64,000 nt of DNA from JAJDZL01 sp965221175 (GTDB lineage: Bacteria > Pseudomonadota > Gammaproteobacteria > Arenicellales > JAJDZL01), in assembly GCA_965221175.1 (NCBI GenBank), contig OZ244867.1, forward strand, positions 2,728,001-2,792,000, given 5' to 3'. Positions 1 to 8,862 of the stretch are shown piece by piece (position 1 is the stretch's first letter; each line of letters opens with the position of its first letter). The translations under genes were made by a program, and so were the position numbers. The notes below the pieces were generated by a model, which was not told the origin of the DNA, did no database searches, and saw nothing but the letters and a program-made list of their open reading frames with translations.

Positions 1-83
1 AGGACGATAATATCATCGACTTTGACGAGCTGGATGACTTAGAAGACGGTGATGTTGTGGAAGGGGGCGATCATGACGAGTGA
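1..83 (+). CDS. C-terminal acidic tail of an upstream gene (partial), probable partner of the Argonaute
   Basis: The frame starting at base 3 is open from the window edge to a TGA at 81-83. It encodes 26 residues, of which about half are Asp or Glu, ending GGDHDE. Its stop lies 11 bases inside the next gene, so the two are translationally coupled. In short-Argonaute systems the neighbour is usually an effector-APAZ protein, and TIR-APAZ subunits of SPARTA are known to end in a negatively charged tail that occupies the nucleic-acid channel. The tail and overlap fit that role. The effector domain (TIR, SIR2 or other) lies outside the window, so its identity is an inference. Confidence 0.6.
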   Translation, partial: DDNIIDFDELDDLEDGDVVEGGDHDE

Positions 84-1635
84 GAGAGCAGCTTCGCTCG
101 AAATTAGGCACATAGCCGAGCCTCAACTCGAATTCGGATTCGGACAGAAACTGGAATACCCTCGGGATGGTTTGTTTCTTTACGGACCGCCGTTGAGTGA
201 AGCGTCAGTTTCCGAAATTCGCTACGGAGTCATTGGAACCACTCTAGGTGTCCAGCGGTTCCAAGCTTGGAGCGAGTTAGTTTCGGGATTCATCAATATC
301 CCTGAACCAACAGTACGTTCCAAGGAGATTGAGCCCCAACACGTCCCGTTTCCTGGCTTTGAACAAGCATTCGGCGCACGGTGGCCCATGAAGCCAGTTC
401 AAACCATATGCAATATCGACAGGACCCAACTTCAAGATGCACTCAATATTGGCAATCGTCATGAAGCGATCAAGTCAGCAGTCGAAATTTATGTAACCCC
501 CCTAATCGCCGCGCAAAACCGTCTGGAGGACCCACCCAGTTTCTGGTTTGTCGTAATCCTTGAAGAGGTTTATGCACTCGGTCGACCCAAATCAATAGTC
601 CCCAGCGTCAACCGGATTCAGGGAAAAGTCACGATTACCGCCGCGCGGGCACGCTCTCTCAAATATCAACCTACTCTGTTCGGCGATGATGAGAAAGAGG
701 CGGAAGTCTACAAATATGCTGCTGATTTTCGCAGACAGATGAAAGCAAGGCTCCTCGAGGATCGTATTGTTACGCAGATAGTGCGAGAAACTACACTCGC
801 GCCTCAAGACTTCGTAAACGAATCCGGATTTCCCCTTAGACGACTAGAGGATCAAGCTACTGTAGCATGGAAGATGTGTACGGGCGCGTACTACAAGGCT
901 GGCGGGCGACCTTGGCAACTCGCCGATGTTCGTCCCGGTGTATGCTATGTCGGACTAGTCTATAAGCAGACCGATCCACTAAGTGATAGTAGGAATGCAT
1001 GCTGCGCCGCCCAAATGTTTCTTTCCAATGGTGAAGGTGTAGTATTCAGGGGGGCACTTGGTCCCTGGTATTCATTGAAGACCAAGCAGTATCACTTAGA
1101 CCAGTCGAATGCCCGTAGTCTAATCGAGATGGTGGGTGAGGAATACAAACGGCTTCACCACGGGAAGTCACCGGCTGAACTCTTTATCCATGCTCGTTCT
1201 CATTTCACCGACCAAGAATGGAAAGGATTTGAAGAGGGATGCCCGCCAGACACTCGTCTCGTGGGAGTGCAGATTCGTGACGCTCACGATGACTTAAAGC
1301 TCTTTCGTACCGGCATGTATCCGGTCATTCGCGGAACAGCAGCACTACTCAACGAGCGCAACGCTTTCCTGTGGACGGCAGGTTACGTTCCGCGCTTGGA
1401 TACATACATGGGTCCAGAAACCCCCAACCCTATTCAAGTCAAAGTACAAAAGGGTGAATGTGATCTTGAAACGGTTCTGCACGATGTTCTCAGCCTAACA
1501 AAAATTAATTTCAATTCATGCTTATTCAATGACCGCTTACCTGTCACAATCAAGTTCGCAGATGCAGTAGGTGATGTTCTTGTATCAGCTCCTATTCACG
1601 GTGAACCAAAACTGCCGTTTAAATATTACATTTGA
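73..1635 (+). CDS. Short prokaryotic Argonaute (MID-PIWI), catalytically inactive type
   Basis: This 520-residue protein matches the length of short pAgos, which keep only MID and PIWI domains and use a guide to detect invading nucleic acid, then activate a partner effector. Visible marks are the MID-like stretch around residues 220-243 (RRQMKARLLEDRIVTQIV), the motif AYYKAGGRPW at about 272-281 and the first PIWI strand CYVGLVYK at 291-298. That strand lacks the catalytic Asp of slicing Argonautes. The C-terminus LPVTIKFADAVGD is also pAgo-like. I chose the ATG at 73 over the one at 49 because GGAAGGGGG lies just upstream and it gives a short overlap with the acidic-tailed gene before it. 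It probably acts as a heterodimer with that gene's product. Confidence 0.85.
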   Translation: MTSERAASLEIRHIAEPQLEFGFGQKLEYPRDGLFLYGPPLSEASVSEIRYGVIGTTLGVQRFQAWSELVSGFINIPEPTVRSKEIEPQHVPFPGFEQAFGARWPMKPVQTICNIDRTQLQDALNIGNRHEAIKSAVEIYVTPLIAAQNRLEDPPSFWFVVILEEVYALGRPKSIVPSVNRIQGKVTITAARARSLKYQPTLFGDDEKEAEVYKYAADFRRQMKARLLEDRIVTQIVRETTLAPQDFVNESGFPLRRLEDQATVAWKMCTGAYYKAGGRPWQLADVRPGVCYVGLVYKQTDPLSDSRNACCAAQMFLSNGEGVVFRGALGPWYSLKTKQYHLDQSNARSLIEMVGEEYKRLHHGKSPAELFIHARSHFTDQEWKGFEEGCPPDTRLVGVQIRDAHDDLKLFRTGMYPVIRGTAALLNERNAFLWTAGYVPRLDTYMGPETPNPIQVKVQKGECDLETVLHDVLSLTKINFNSCLFNDRLPVTIKFADAVGDVLVSAPIHGEPKLPFKYYI

Positions 1636-1712
1636 GAATAATAGCTACAGGTCCACTGGAAACTTCGTTTTAATAAAGTTGGCAAACAAGGCAGTGATGC
1701 ACAAACAAATCT

Positions 1713-2246
1713 ATGGCAAACGATGAGCAAAATAAGGCCATTCCTCAAGTAGATGAGGTTAAGTTGCAGCCTCCTAAGCTCTCTTTCGAGGCGATCACGT
1801 TCTCTGACGGCACTACACTAAAGTTGGATGAAGATGACATCGTCGTATTCGTGGGGCCGAACAATGCTGGAAAAAGTGCTGCTCTGCATGAGTTAGAAGA
1901 ACGGGTGAAGCGATCAACACCCGGACTTCTTGTCAAGAATGCAACTATGAGCAAAAAGGGGACACAGGAGAATTCACCGGAAGAACAGGGGCCTGGCATT
2001 GCTGAATGCATTCAGTCAGTGCTGTCGCTGCGTACTGCACAGATTCGAATTGATGGGATTGAGTCGCAGGGGATAAATTTTTTGTTGATGAATTCAGTAC
2101 TCGTTGCCGGTTTGCGCTCCGGTTCGGAGATATTCGCGATGACAATAACCAGGCGATTGTTCGCGCCGATTCGGTTCGGGGCGCTTTTAACTCGCCGTTT
2201 CGTCCCTTTATCCTCGCTTCGACCTCTATTGGCCAGGAAGGGTTGA
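1713..2246 (+). pseudogene. Truncated P-loop ATPase (OLD/AAA-like N-terminus) joined to helicase debris
   Basis: The first 100 or so residues look like the start of an AAA/OLD-type defence ATPase. A beta-rich lead is followed by a clear Walker A, VGPNNAGKSAA, at about residues 47-57. No Walker B, signature motif or nuclease domain follows. From roughly base 2040 the DNA instead matches, in another frame, the C-terminal half of an SNF2-type helicase, so the last third of this ORF (rich in Arg and Leu) is out-of-frame read-through. I infer a deletion that fused two genes. A short translated product is possible but would be inactive as an ATPase of this family. Confidence 0.55.
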
Positions 2247-2734
2247 ATTTCCACACATGGTGCCACGCGGCAGTGCATTGGAATTTGCTCTCTAATCCTG
2301 TCGATTTGGAACAATGGGAATGGCGGGTGCAGCGTTACAAGGGCCAAGCAGTCAGAAAGAATGTTGCGGAACGATATGGGTTGAATGCACTATCTGGATC
2401 CCACGACGGAGATGATCCTTTGTAGACACTCTTCCAGATAGCATCGCAGGACAAAACCAATAAGTGTTCTGATCTTGTTCCATACTGGATTTTCAAAGAA
2501 TGTTCTGCCCGTGTAGAACGCCGCATTCCGCTAATCCCGTACAGCAAGGAGGTCGTAAAACTCAAGCGATTAAAACAGGGGCTGGCTCTTTATCGAATGG
2601 TTTTCGGTCAACCGCGCCAGGAAGATCTGCTGTTCAGCCTGAGTCAAAATGGTTGCCAAGAGGCGGCGGATTTTTCGAAATGGTTGATTTCGCTTCAACT
2701 CCCGGTGGATACGGAATACAACGATAATGCATAA
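2064..2734 (+). pseudogene. Remnant of an SNF2-type helicase C-terminal region
   Basis: In the frame of base 2243, the translation runs FVDEFSTRCRFALRFGDIRD, then GAFNSPFRPFILASTSIGQE and on to DLEQWEWRVQRYKGQAVRKN. This is a helicase C-terminal domain in which the usual motif VI arginine-finger stretch (QREGRVHRYKG) has become QWEWRVQRYKG. An in-frame TAG at 2423-2425 interrupts it. The same frame then continues for about 100 more codons (SDLVPYWIF, then GQPRQEDLL) to a TAA at 2732-2734. The N-terminal ATPase half is missing. Helicases of this type occur in multi-gene defence systems, so this is likely a dead defence gene. Confidence 0.6.
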
Positions 2735-2827
2735 GATCCTACGTGCCCTCCACACAGGGAGGAATAGAGGGTTAGAGCACATGACGTACACAATTAATAC
2801 ACTCTGTCGGAGTTATGGTAAAGAAAT

Positions 2828-4240
2828 ATGAGCGAAATTCCAATGAAATTAGGCATGCGATCTAAGCCGATCCATGTTCCGGAGAACGATCCGTTTAAGA
2901 ACGATTTATTTGATCGACAAGAGCCAACAAATGATCTGAAAAATCTCGTTGGAAATTTAGACACTCCAGCCGTGGTCGCTATTGATGGCGCATGGGGGAC
3001 GGGCAAAACGACGTTCTTGAATCTATGGAAACAAAGCCTGTTCAACGAAGGTTACCCTGTAGTTCATTTCAATGCATGGGAGAATGACTATTCTGCAAAT
3101 GCATTAGTGAGCATATTGTTCGAACTGACCAACCAATTGCGCGACTGCGACGCGAAGTTTGGCCTAAAGAATTTGCTTGATGACGCGACAATTAAAATTT
3201 TCACAGATATCGCAAATGCCTCGCTAATATTTTGTTCCCATGGCGTATTGAGCGTTGATTCCTTTAAAAATCAACACGACACCATCGCTGAACACAAACA
3301 TTACAAAAAGCAACTTGAGAAATTTAAAGAAAACTTGGGGATATTAGCTACAAATTTCAGGTCAAGAATGAACTACCCTCTAGTCATAATTATTGACGAA
3401 CTTGATCGTTGTCGACCAACGTTTGCGATTGATGCTCTTGAGGTGGCGAAACACCTGTTCTCAACAGACGGCGTTGTGTTTGTCCTAGCATTGAACCGAC
3501 GTCAATTAGGGCATTCGGTAGCATCAATTTACGGCGACCGCTTCGATTCGCTCGGTTATTTGGAGAGATTTGTTGACGTTACTTTCCGTTTACCGCCAGT
3601 TGATCGTAAGAAATTTCTCTTTTCGGAATTGAGTGAAAAGTGCAAAGAACGCTATGACATCGATAGCGACTTTCAAAACGCGATAAATCTGTTGTTTACT
3701 GTATATGCCTTACCAGATTTCAATTTAAGAACTGCCTCACACTACATCCGCCGTCTTGATTACGTATTAGCGTCAACAGGATATGATAAGAATTTTTCTT
3801 TTATGCATTCGCTGGTCGTTACACTGATTATGAGATCTATAAATCGTGAGAGTTATCTACGTTTCCATAAGGGCGAGATATCAGATGACGAATTTGTAGA
3901 TTCGAATTTGGAACGTGAAGGCTTACACAATATTCGACGTGCCGAAATTGGAGCCTGGATTGAAGCAGTTGTGATTGCCGCACAACAAGAAAGAGAACGC
4001 AAGAGAATGAACAATGAAGGTGCTGACGTTTCAAATGCATCAAATCTTTTCGTACGATATGACGCAATAGTCAATGACCTAAATTCAGAAAAAGACAAAA
4101 GGGCGCATGCTGAGAATGTGATGCGTATCCTTGGCTTTGATACGAACCCTAACTTTCCTAGCACGCCGTACCCTACGTTTGGTAAGCATTATTTTCGTGC
4201 AGTCGAGTTGATCGAAATGATATCGCCCAAAACAAGTTAA
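2828..4240 (+). CDS. KAP-family P-loop NTPase
   Basis: This 470-residue protein has a Walker A (GAWGTGKTT, residues 53-61) and a Walker B (LVIIIDELDRCRP, about 185-197) in the arrangement of KAP NTPases. FNAWEND just after the first helix is also typical. KAP proteins are often membrane-associated and occur in phage-defence islands, but the usual transmembrane insertion between the Walker motifs is not obvious here, so this is probably a soluble member. It stands alone between a broken helicase gene and an HTH fragment, with no partner gene in the same operon. It has no visible effector domain. Family assignment is firm; a defence role is inferred from context. Confidence 0.8.
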   Translation: MSEIPMKLGMRSKPIHVPENDPFKNDLFDRQEPTNDLKNLVGNLDTPAVVAIDGAWGTGKTTFLNLWKQSLFNEGYPVVHFNAWENDYSANALVSILFELTNQLRDCDAKFGLKNLLDDATIKIFTDIANASLIFCSHGVLSVDSFKNQHDTIAEHKHYKKQLEKFKENLGILATNFRSRMNYPLVIIIDELDRCRPTFAIDALEVAKHLFSTDGVVFVLALNRRQLGHSVASIYGDRFDSLGYLERFVDVTFRLPPVDRKKFLFSELSEKCKERYDIDSDFQNAINLLFTVYALPDFNLRTASHYIRRLDYVLASTGYDKNFSFMHSLVVTLIMRSINRESYLRFHKGEISDDEFVDSNLEREGLHNIRRAEIGAWIEAVVIAAQQERERKRMNNEGADVSNASNLFVRYDAIVNDLNSEKDKRAHAENVMRILGFDTNPNFPSTPYPTFGKHYFRAVELIEMISPKTS

Positions 4241-4276
4241 ACTACTACGCGCAGCAACGGATTCTACTCGAATCGT

Positions 4277-4504
4277 TCAAAGACAAAATTCTTTGATCCA
4301 CTCAATTGCTTTCGATACTGATTTGTGATCTGTGTCAAGTTGACGAGCAATTGAACTACAAGTTAATCCAAGTTCCTTGAGTTGTAGTGCTTTTTCAGCA
4401 ATTTTCTGATAATTTGGCTGTTCACTCGGATCGTATATTGTTATCCGATACGGCAGATTGCAAAGAGTTCGCCTGTATTGCGATCTGGCCACCAATAAAA
4501 TCAC
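4277..4504 (-). pseudogene. Small helix-turn-helix ORF, probably a fragment of a larger DNA-binding protein
   Basis: The last 45 residues (KIAEKALQLKELGLTCSSIA, then RQLDTDHKSVSKAI) form a convincing Hin/transposase-type helix-turn-helix. The first 30 residues look unstructured and there is no clear ribosome-binding site. It most likely is the C-terminal end of a recombinase or transposase whose front part has been lost. It lies between the KAP gene and the DUF429-like gene. I cannot name the family. Confidence 0.35.
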
Positions 4505-4593
4505 TTAGTCCTTGTTTTTCTGATGGTTTCACTACTTGACGTATGCTCCATGTCAATTGATGTATGAGTGCAATACTACTGGTGAAGAAACAG

Positions 4594-4821
4594 TTTTCAA
4601 TTAAAACCAATCCTGAAATTCTTTTCGGAACAATTTCTTTCGCTTTGCGCCATTCTTAATGTTGGGGTGCCAGTCAGAATGCATGCGGAACGAGGCCACA
4701 TGTGCATCCCAACCACTCCGTGACCCGTAGAACCGTTTTGAACAACCAGGAACTGGACAGGGAAAATTGATGTTCCTAGAAGATTTAGTAGAAGGTCTAT
4801 GAATCCGAGTGTCTACATCAT
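4594..4821 (-). repeat. 228-bp dispersed repeat encoding a zinc-finger tail, copy 1
   Basis: This segment is about 90% identical by eye to 17793-18020 in the same orientation. It covers the last 72 or so codons of the DUF429-like gene plus about ten bases past the stop (TAATTGAAA). Similarity begins sharply at the codons for DVDTRI and ends sharply after the stop, so the repeat behaves like a portable 3' gene end. Confidence 0.85.
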
Positions 4822-5806
4822 GCATGGATGACGATGTTGACGAACGTTTATTTTGGGATCGTGTCGTCAGATTTCGACCCTTTAGGGTTGGGTCGACAGT
4901 TCCAACCAAGAGCATTGATCCTTCCGCAATTTCATCAATCCAGTCCTGACTAGTCAGAGGCTCTCCTTCAACAACGCAACGCATGACAGCAGCGGCCGTA
5001 AGATGTGCATCGAAGTCATCTTCATTCTTTTTCAACGCATCGAGTTCGCCAAGGTCAATTTGGTTACTTGTGACCCAATTGGCTGTTTTAAGACGTTCGC
5101 AGGCTTTTTCACGTTGTTGTTGTTGGGTCTTACTTACTATAAGCTTGCATGTGGGAAGTTCGTCCACCAGTGCAGTGGCATAGGCAATACTCGGATACAT
5201 TTCACATAGGACAATGCCGTGTTGGTGGAGAAGATTAGACGGGTCGTTTTCGAATGGCCAGATTGTAAATTCTCGACCGCAAGTCAGAGTTGGAATCAAT
5301 TCACGCCAGAAACTTCGGGTTCCGGCCCCCACGACACCCGGAATACCACTGACGGCAAAAACTGGTTTTGCTTCAGTTTCGTGATCAATTCGACGAAGAA
5401 ACCCATCGCTCACTTTCTCTTTGAACGACTTGAGTCCTCCTTTGCCACTTGGCACAGTAAACCAAGGTTCGTCGACATGCCACTTACTCGGATTATCGTT
5501 TATGTTAAAGAAGTTACTACCTGGGTCAATATTACGCAACCAATGGACGAAATTCTTCGGTTGGTGCCGACCACTGTTTTCAAGAACCATACGCCAGAAT
5601 CCGTTTGAAACGCCTAGCACTACGTCGACTCCAATTAGCACGGGGCCGCTTTGCCGAAGATTATTCGCGAGATCTAACAAAGCTTCAAGGTTCCAAATCC
5701 TCGGTGTGTAATGCTTCCTTATCGAGCAATTATCTATATCTGCGACGTATACTGATCGTTTCTTTGGTTTTTTGCTCCAATCTGCAGATATGAAATTTGC
5801 ATACAT
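4601..5806 (-). CDS. DUF429-like (RNase H fold) protein with a C-terminal C2H2-like zinc finger
   Basis: From the ATG at 5806 the protein has 401 residues. The open frame runs back to 5905, but the stretch before MYANFISADWSKKPKK does not look coding, and AGG lies 12 bases before the ATG. The N-terminal part has the DUF429/RNase H-fold look: an early Asp strand (FISADWS), a second acidic strand (VLIGVDVVLGVSN) and a late Asp helix (DDFDAHLTAAAVMRC). The last 70 residues are different: CPVPGC, then GWDAHVASFRMH, giving a C-x4-C-x13-H-x6-H zinc finger, followed by a basic stretch and an aromatic end (FQDWF). The same tail, with nearly the same DNA, ends the unrelated HigA/ImmA-like protein at 17800-19062. 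Function is unknown; a nucleic-acid-directed enzyme is plausible. Confidence 0.65.
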   Translation of the reverse strand: MYANFISADWSKKPKKRSVYVADIDNCSIRKHYTPRIWNLEALLDLANNLRQSGPVLIGVDVVLGVSNGFWRMVLENSGRHQPKNFVHWLRNIDPGSNFFNINDNPSKWHVDEPWFTVPSGKGGLKSFKEKVSDGFLRRIDHETEAKPVFAVSGIPGVVGAGTRSFWRELIPTLTCGREFTIWPFENDPSNLLHQHGIVLCEMYPSIAYATALVDELPTCKLIVSKTQQQQREKACERLKTANWVTSNQIDLGELDALKKNEDDFDAHLTAAAVMRCVVEGEPLTSQDWIDEIAEGSMLLVGTVDPTLKGRNLTTRSQNKRSSTSSSMHDVDTRIHRPSTKSSRNINFPCPVPGCSKRFYGSRSGWDAHVASFRMHSDWHPNIKNGAKRKKLFRKEFQDWF

Positions 5807-5923
5807 AAGTAACAACCTAAGTAAATGTATTGGTAATATAGCGTCTGTTTTGCTAAATTCGTGGAAAACAATATGTTCAGACTTCCTGAAATAGGCTAAT
5901 TTCACCCTGTACCCATTTGTCGA

Positions 5924-8146
5924 TCAGTTCGCTTCACAGTGATTTGCTGTGAGTTCGTAAACCAGTTTCAGATCGGTTCCGGGATACACGGTTTCAGTAG
6001 TCGTCAATTCATCCAGAAGCGGTGCCAGCGCACGGTCTACGCAACGGCTGCCCGAGCCAAGGATCTGAACCTTCAGAATGCGATTTTCATGATCAGGGAT
6101 GATATTGGCATCGGTGCTGAATAATGTCTGCAGCGCCTTTCTTGGATTGGCTTTTTTGCCTTGTGCGTTTGCCACAGCCGGCACCATGCAAGTCTCAGCC
6201 CGATAGGCAATCATGCGAATGATGTCGATAAATAGCCTTTGCGCTTTGGGCAGCGCATCAAGGCGCTGCGCCTCATCAAGGTCTCCGGCACGCACATGTT
6301 TTGCAGTGTGCTTTTTCTCCAGACGCACCTCTTCGAGCTGTCCCTCAAGCATCTGAACTTCTTGTGCCAGTTTCAGCTGCCGCGCCGCCTTGGCATCGTT
6401 GCCAGCACATTTTGCCTGCTGGTTTCTCACGGTCTTAAGCCGCCCGAGAAACTTGCCAATCAGTTTTTCATTCGCCCGCCATCGAGGATTCACGACAAGC
6501 GTGTTCTCATCGACCGGTTCCAGTGCATGCGTGTTCAAGGCGTCTACGTTGAACTCATCACGCATGTATTTGAAAAAGTTCTCCTGCGACCAGCGGGAGA
6601 ACATCGAACCGGCAACCTGCTCAGTCGAAATCGACGGGTGAGTGGTCACAATCGCAACCTCACGGCCGCAATCAAGACGGCGGCGAATCTGACGCACTTG
6701 CAGCTTGTTTTTCAACTTCAGCGACTTCTCACCGATCAGCACCGTCTGCTCATGAGTCTGTGCCGGACCGTGTATGGTAACGGCAGTGCTGCGAAATTCA
6801 TCGTCATCCCAGCGCGGCTCATTGAAATTCTTCTGCCAGGTAATGCAGGCAATGCCCTTGCGCGCCAGCCGCTTAAACAGATCCGGACTCCACCCCTCGC
6901 GGTCAAACACCAAAGTCACTAACGGTTCAGCATTACTGTCTGCCACAGTTAAATCCGGCGCCTCAGATGACGCTACGCCAATGGCATGCAACTCTTTGAC
7001 CACATCGTGCTCAAGCGCACTGACCAGTCCAGGGTCATAGTCTTGATGTAGGCAAAGAAGCGGCTGAGCGCCTAGCACATTGACCCAGTAACTCACCGTC
7101 GCCGGCAGACACAGTTTCTGACGCGGCACGAATTTCTTTGGCACCCGTCCCTTGGTGCCACTGTACACCTTGACGTGACCGTCAATGAGCAAAGTCGCAG
7201 CCCCGCTGCAGTCATCGTTCAGCCACTTTTTGGAAAGCGCCTGCTGCCAGCCGTGAACCTTGTCGATATCTTCACTGAGCAAACTGAGTTTGCTGCGTAA
7301 TGTCTTGACTTCAGGACAGCGGTCCAGACCCAGTATCTGTCCCCATTCTCCCGGTGCGTCATAGCGCAGCTGTTCTGGATTGCGTACCCGTGCCATGCAC
7401 ATCAGCGATGCAAACAGCAAAATCGATGACAAGCCATAGTAGCCGTTAGGCAAGCGTAGCGGCGCCGTCAAAATCCCTTCTTTGAGCAGCATCGGCAAAG
7501 CGGCCAACACACCCCCGCGCTCAACCGCATAAGCACTCTGGTCGAAACTCGGCGTAACCTCCGCCAGAGCCCCTGTAAGTGCCAGCGTGCGTCCAGCAAC
7601 ATTGGTTGCCGCCCGTCCCATCGAAGCGCTTTGGTCACGCACATCGCGCTCGGTACGGTGGCTGGCATCTTGCGTTTCACTGCTGCTGCGCAGCTTTGAA
7701 CCAGGCTTTTTGATCTTGCCCGCGCGAATATTCTCCGTCAGTGTTGCTCGGGCAACATTCAATTGACTTGCCGCCTGGCTGGCGCTGACGCCTTGCGCCA
7801 GAAGCGATTCCGCCTGTTCTTTGGTGGCTGAGTCAATTGCGCTGCGCCGGCGCTGCTTGCGCGCTTTGAAAAACCAGGCCCGGCCAAACTCACGGTAGTT
7901 TTTGCAATGCTGCATGACGGTCGAGCGCGATACGTTCAGCGCTTTTGCGATGCTGTTGACCGGCAGATTGGAATCGACTCGAAGTCGGGCCATGATAAAT
8001 GCTCTGGCCTGTTTGTCATTTTCGTCATGGCGCTCGAATGGGATGAGATTGGAAAAGTAGGTGACTACCCCATCAACGCAGGCGACTGAGAAGCCTCGGG
8101 CGATGGGGGTTGCTTCTGGGTGTGACAGTTCGATGCTGTAGTTCAT
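5924..8146 (-). CDS. Large DDE-type transposase (family not assigned)
   Basis: This is a 740-residue protein. Two helix-turn-helix segments come first (about residues 50-90, NSIAKALNVSRSTVMQHCKN; and about 110-140, ASQAASQLNVARATLTENIR). An RNase H-like core follows, with acidic residues in LLIDGHVKVYSG, LVFDREGWSPD and RWSQENFFKYMRDEF, the last being the expected position of the catalytic Glu. A coiled-coil stretch rich in Glu and Lys sits near residue 590. It is apparently intact. CTGTAC occurs just outside both ends of the gene (5907 and, inverted, near 8180) and might belong to terminal inverted repeats, but no longer match is convincing. Base composition (more G+C) differs from the AT-rich neighbours, in line with a recent arrival. 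Confidence 0.75.
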   Translation of the reverse strand: MNYSIELSHPEATPIARGFSVACVDGVVTYFSNLIPFERHDENDKQARAFIMARLRVDSNLPVNSIAKALNVSRSTVMQHCKNYREFGRAWFFKARKQRRRSAIDSATKEQAESLLAQGVSASQAASQLNVARATLTENIRAGKIKKPGSKLRSSSETQDASHRTERDVRDQSASMGRAATNVAGRTLALTGALAEVTPSFDQSAYAVERGGVLAALPMLLKEGILTAPLRLPNGYYGLSSILLFASLMCMARVRNPEQLRYDAPGEWGQILGLDRCPEVKTLRSKLSLLSEDIDKVHGWQQALSKKWLNDDCSGAATLLIDGHVKVYSGTKGRVPKKFVPRQKLCLPATVSYWVNVLGAQPLLCLHQDYDPGLVSALEHDVVKELHAIGVASSEAPDLTVADSNAEPLVTLVFDREGWSPDLFKRLARKGIACITWQKNFNEPRWDDDEFRSTAVTIHGPAQTHEQTVLIGEKSLKLKNKLQVRQIRRRLDCGREVAIVTTHPSISTEQVAGSMFSRWSQENFFKYMRDEFNVDALNTHALEPVDENTLVVNPRWRANEKLIGKFLGRLKTVRNQQAKCAGNDAKAARQLKLAQEVQMLEGQLEEVRLEKKHTAKHVRAGDLDEAQRLDALPKAQRLFIDIIRMIAYRAETCMVPAVANAQGKKANPRKALQTLFSTDANIIPDHENRILKVQILGSGSRCVDRALAPLLDELTTTETVYPGTDLKLVYELTANHCEAN

Positions 8147-8862
8147 GTTGGCTGTGCTCTGATGGTTGAAAAGTTCTATTTATGTACAGATATATATTAG
8201 CCGATATGAAGCCAAATGTCAAATGAATATCGTCAAAAAAATAGAGAAAATTCTGCATTTTTAATCTGTTGTACAGACTATCATCTACAACAGTTGATCT
8301 ACCATGTCAGGATGTCTGATGTTAGAAAATAGTGTAGCAAGGAGGCGGCAATAGACAGATGTAGGAAGTCTTGTAATTTGCATACGGATTTCTCAAGAAT
8401 TTTCACAGTGTAAGTGCCTCTTTTGCAGCTTGTCCTGTGTTTGTGTGCTGATTATCACATGCAACCGTAAACGACGGACTGTTGAAGATTTTCTTTTTTT
8501 CAAACATTAGGACTTGGCATTATGTAACTCACGCACATGGCGACGTGCAGCTACAGAGTTGCTCAGGCCAGCTTCTACTATAATCTGTTTTTTGACAGAA
8601 AGGTCAATTCTGGACTTGCCGAAAGTTAACTTTCAAAAGCAGTTCAGCCCAGGTTCGAATTCTTTCCTGCCGTGCCCACCAAATACGGTTTCACTATCAT
8701 CCAAATTAACTGTTGTCAGTCTTAGAATATTTAACTATTTTTGGTATTGAATGATTTAAACATAGAAGACTCAAAATTACACATTACTGCGTGTCTATAG
8801 ATCTCAGGGAATGAATCAACAGTATAAAACTGAGTTATTCAAAATTATTATTTAATAAGTAG
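8147..8862. other. Gene-free stretch with one tRNA-end-like repeat
   Basis: This AT-rich stretch holds the probable right end of the transposase element, then the first tRNA-3'-end-like repeat at 8652-8681. Its right flank (8682-8742) resembles the right flank of the copy at 30191. A short open frame at 8514-8750 runs across the repeat and does not look coding. Confidence 0.5.
8652..8681 (+). repeat. tRNA-3'-end-like repeat, copy a
   Basis: The 30-bp element starts GGTTCGAATTC (like a T loop) and ends GTGCCCACCA (like an acceptor end with CCA). It is preceded by AAAGCAGTTCAGCCCA, which is shared with the copies at 48339 and 62876. Confidence 0.8.

Noticed and set aside
6239..6922. Open frame of 227 codons opposite the large transposase
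   Set aside because: It is antisense to an intact transposase with clear motifs and has no recognisable pattern.
8633..8681. A complete tRNA gene ending at the repeat
   Set aside because: No D arm, anticodon arm or matching 5' acceptor strand can be found upstream of any copy, and the T stem pairs poorly.
8514..8750. Small ORF across repeat a
   Set aside because: Its similarity to the ORF at 62774 comes only from the shared repeat DNA; the frame is not conserved at other copies.
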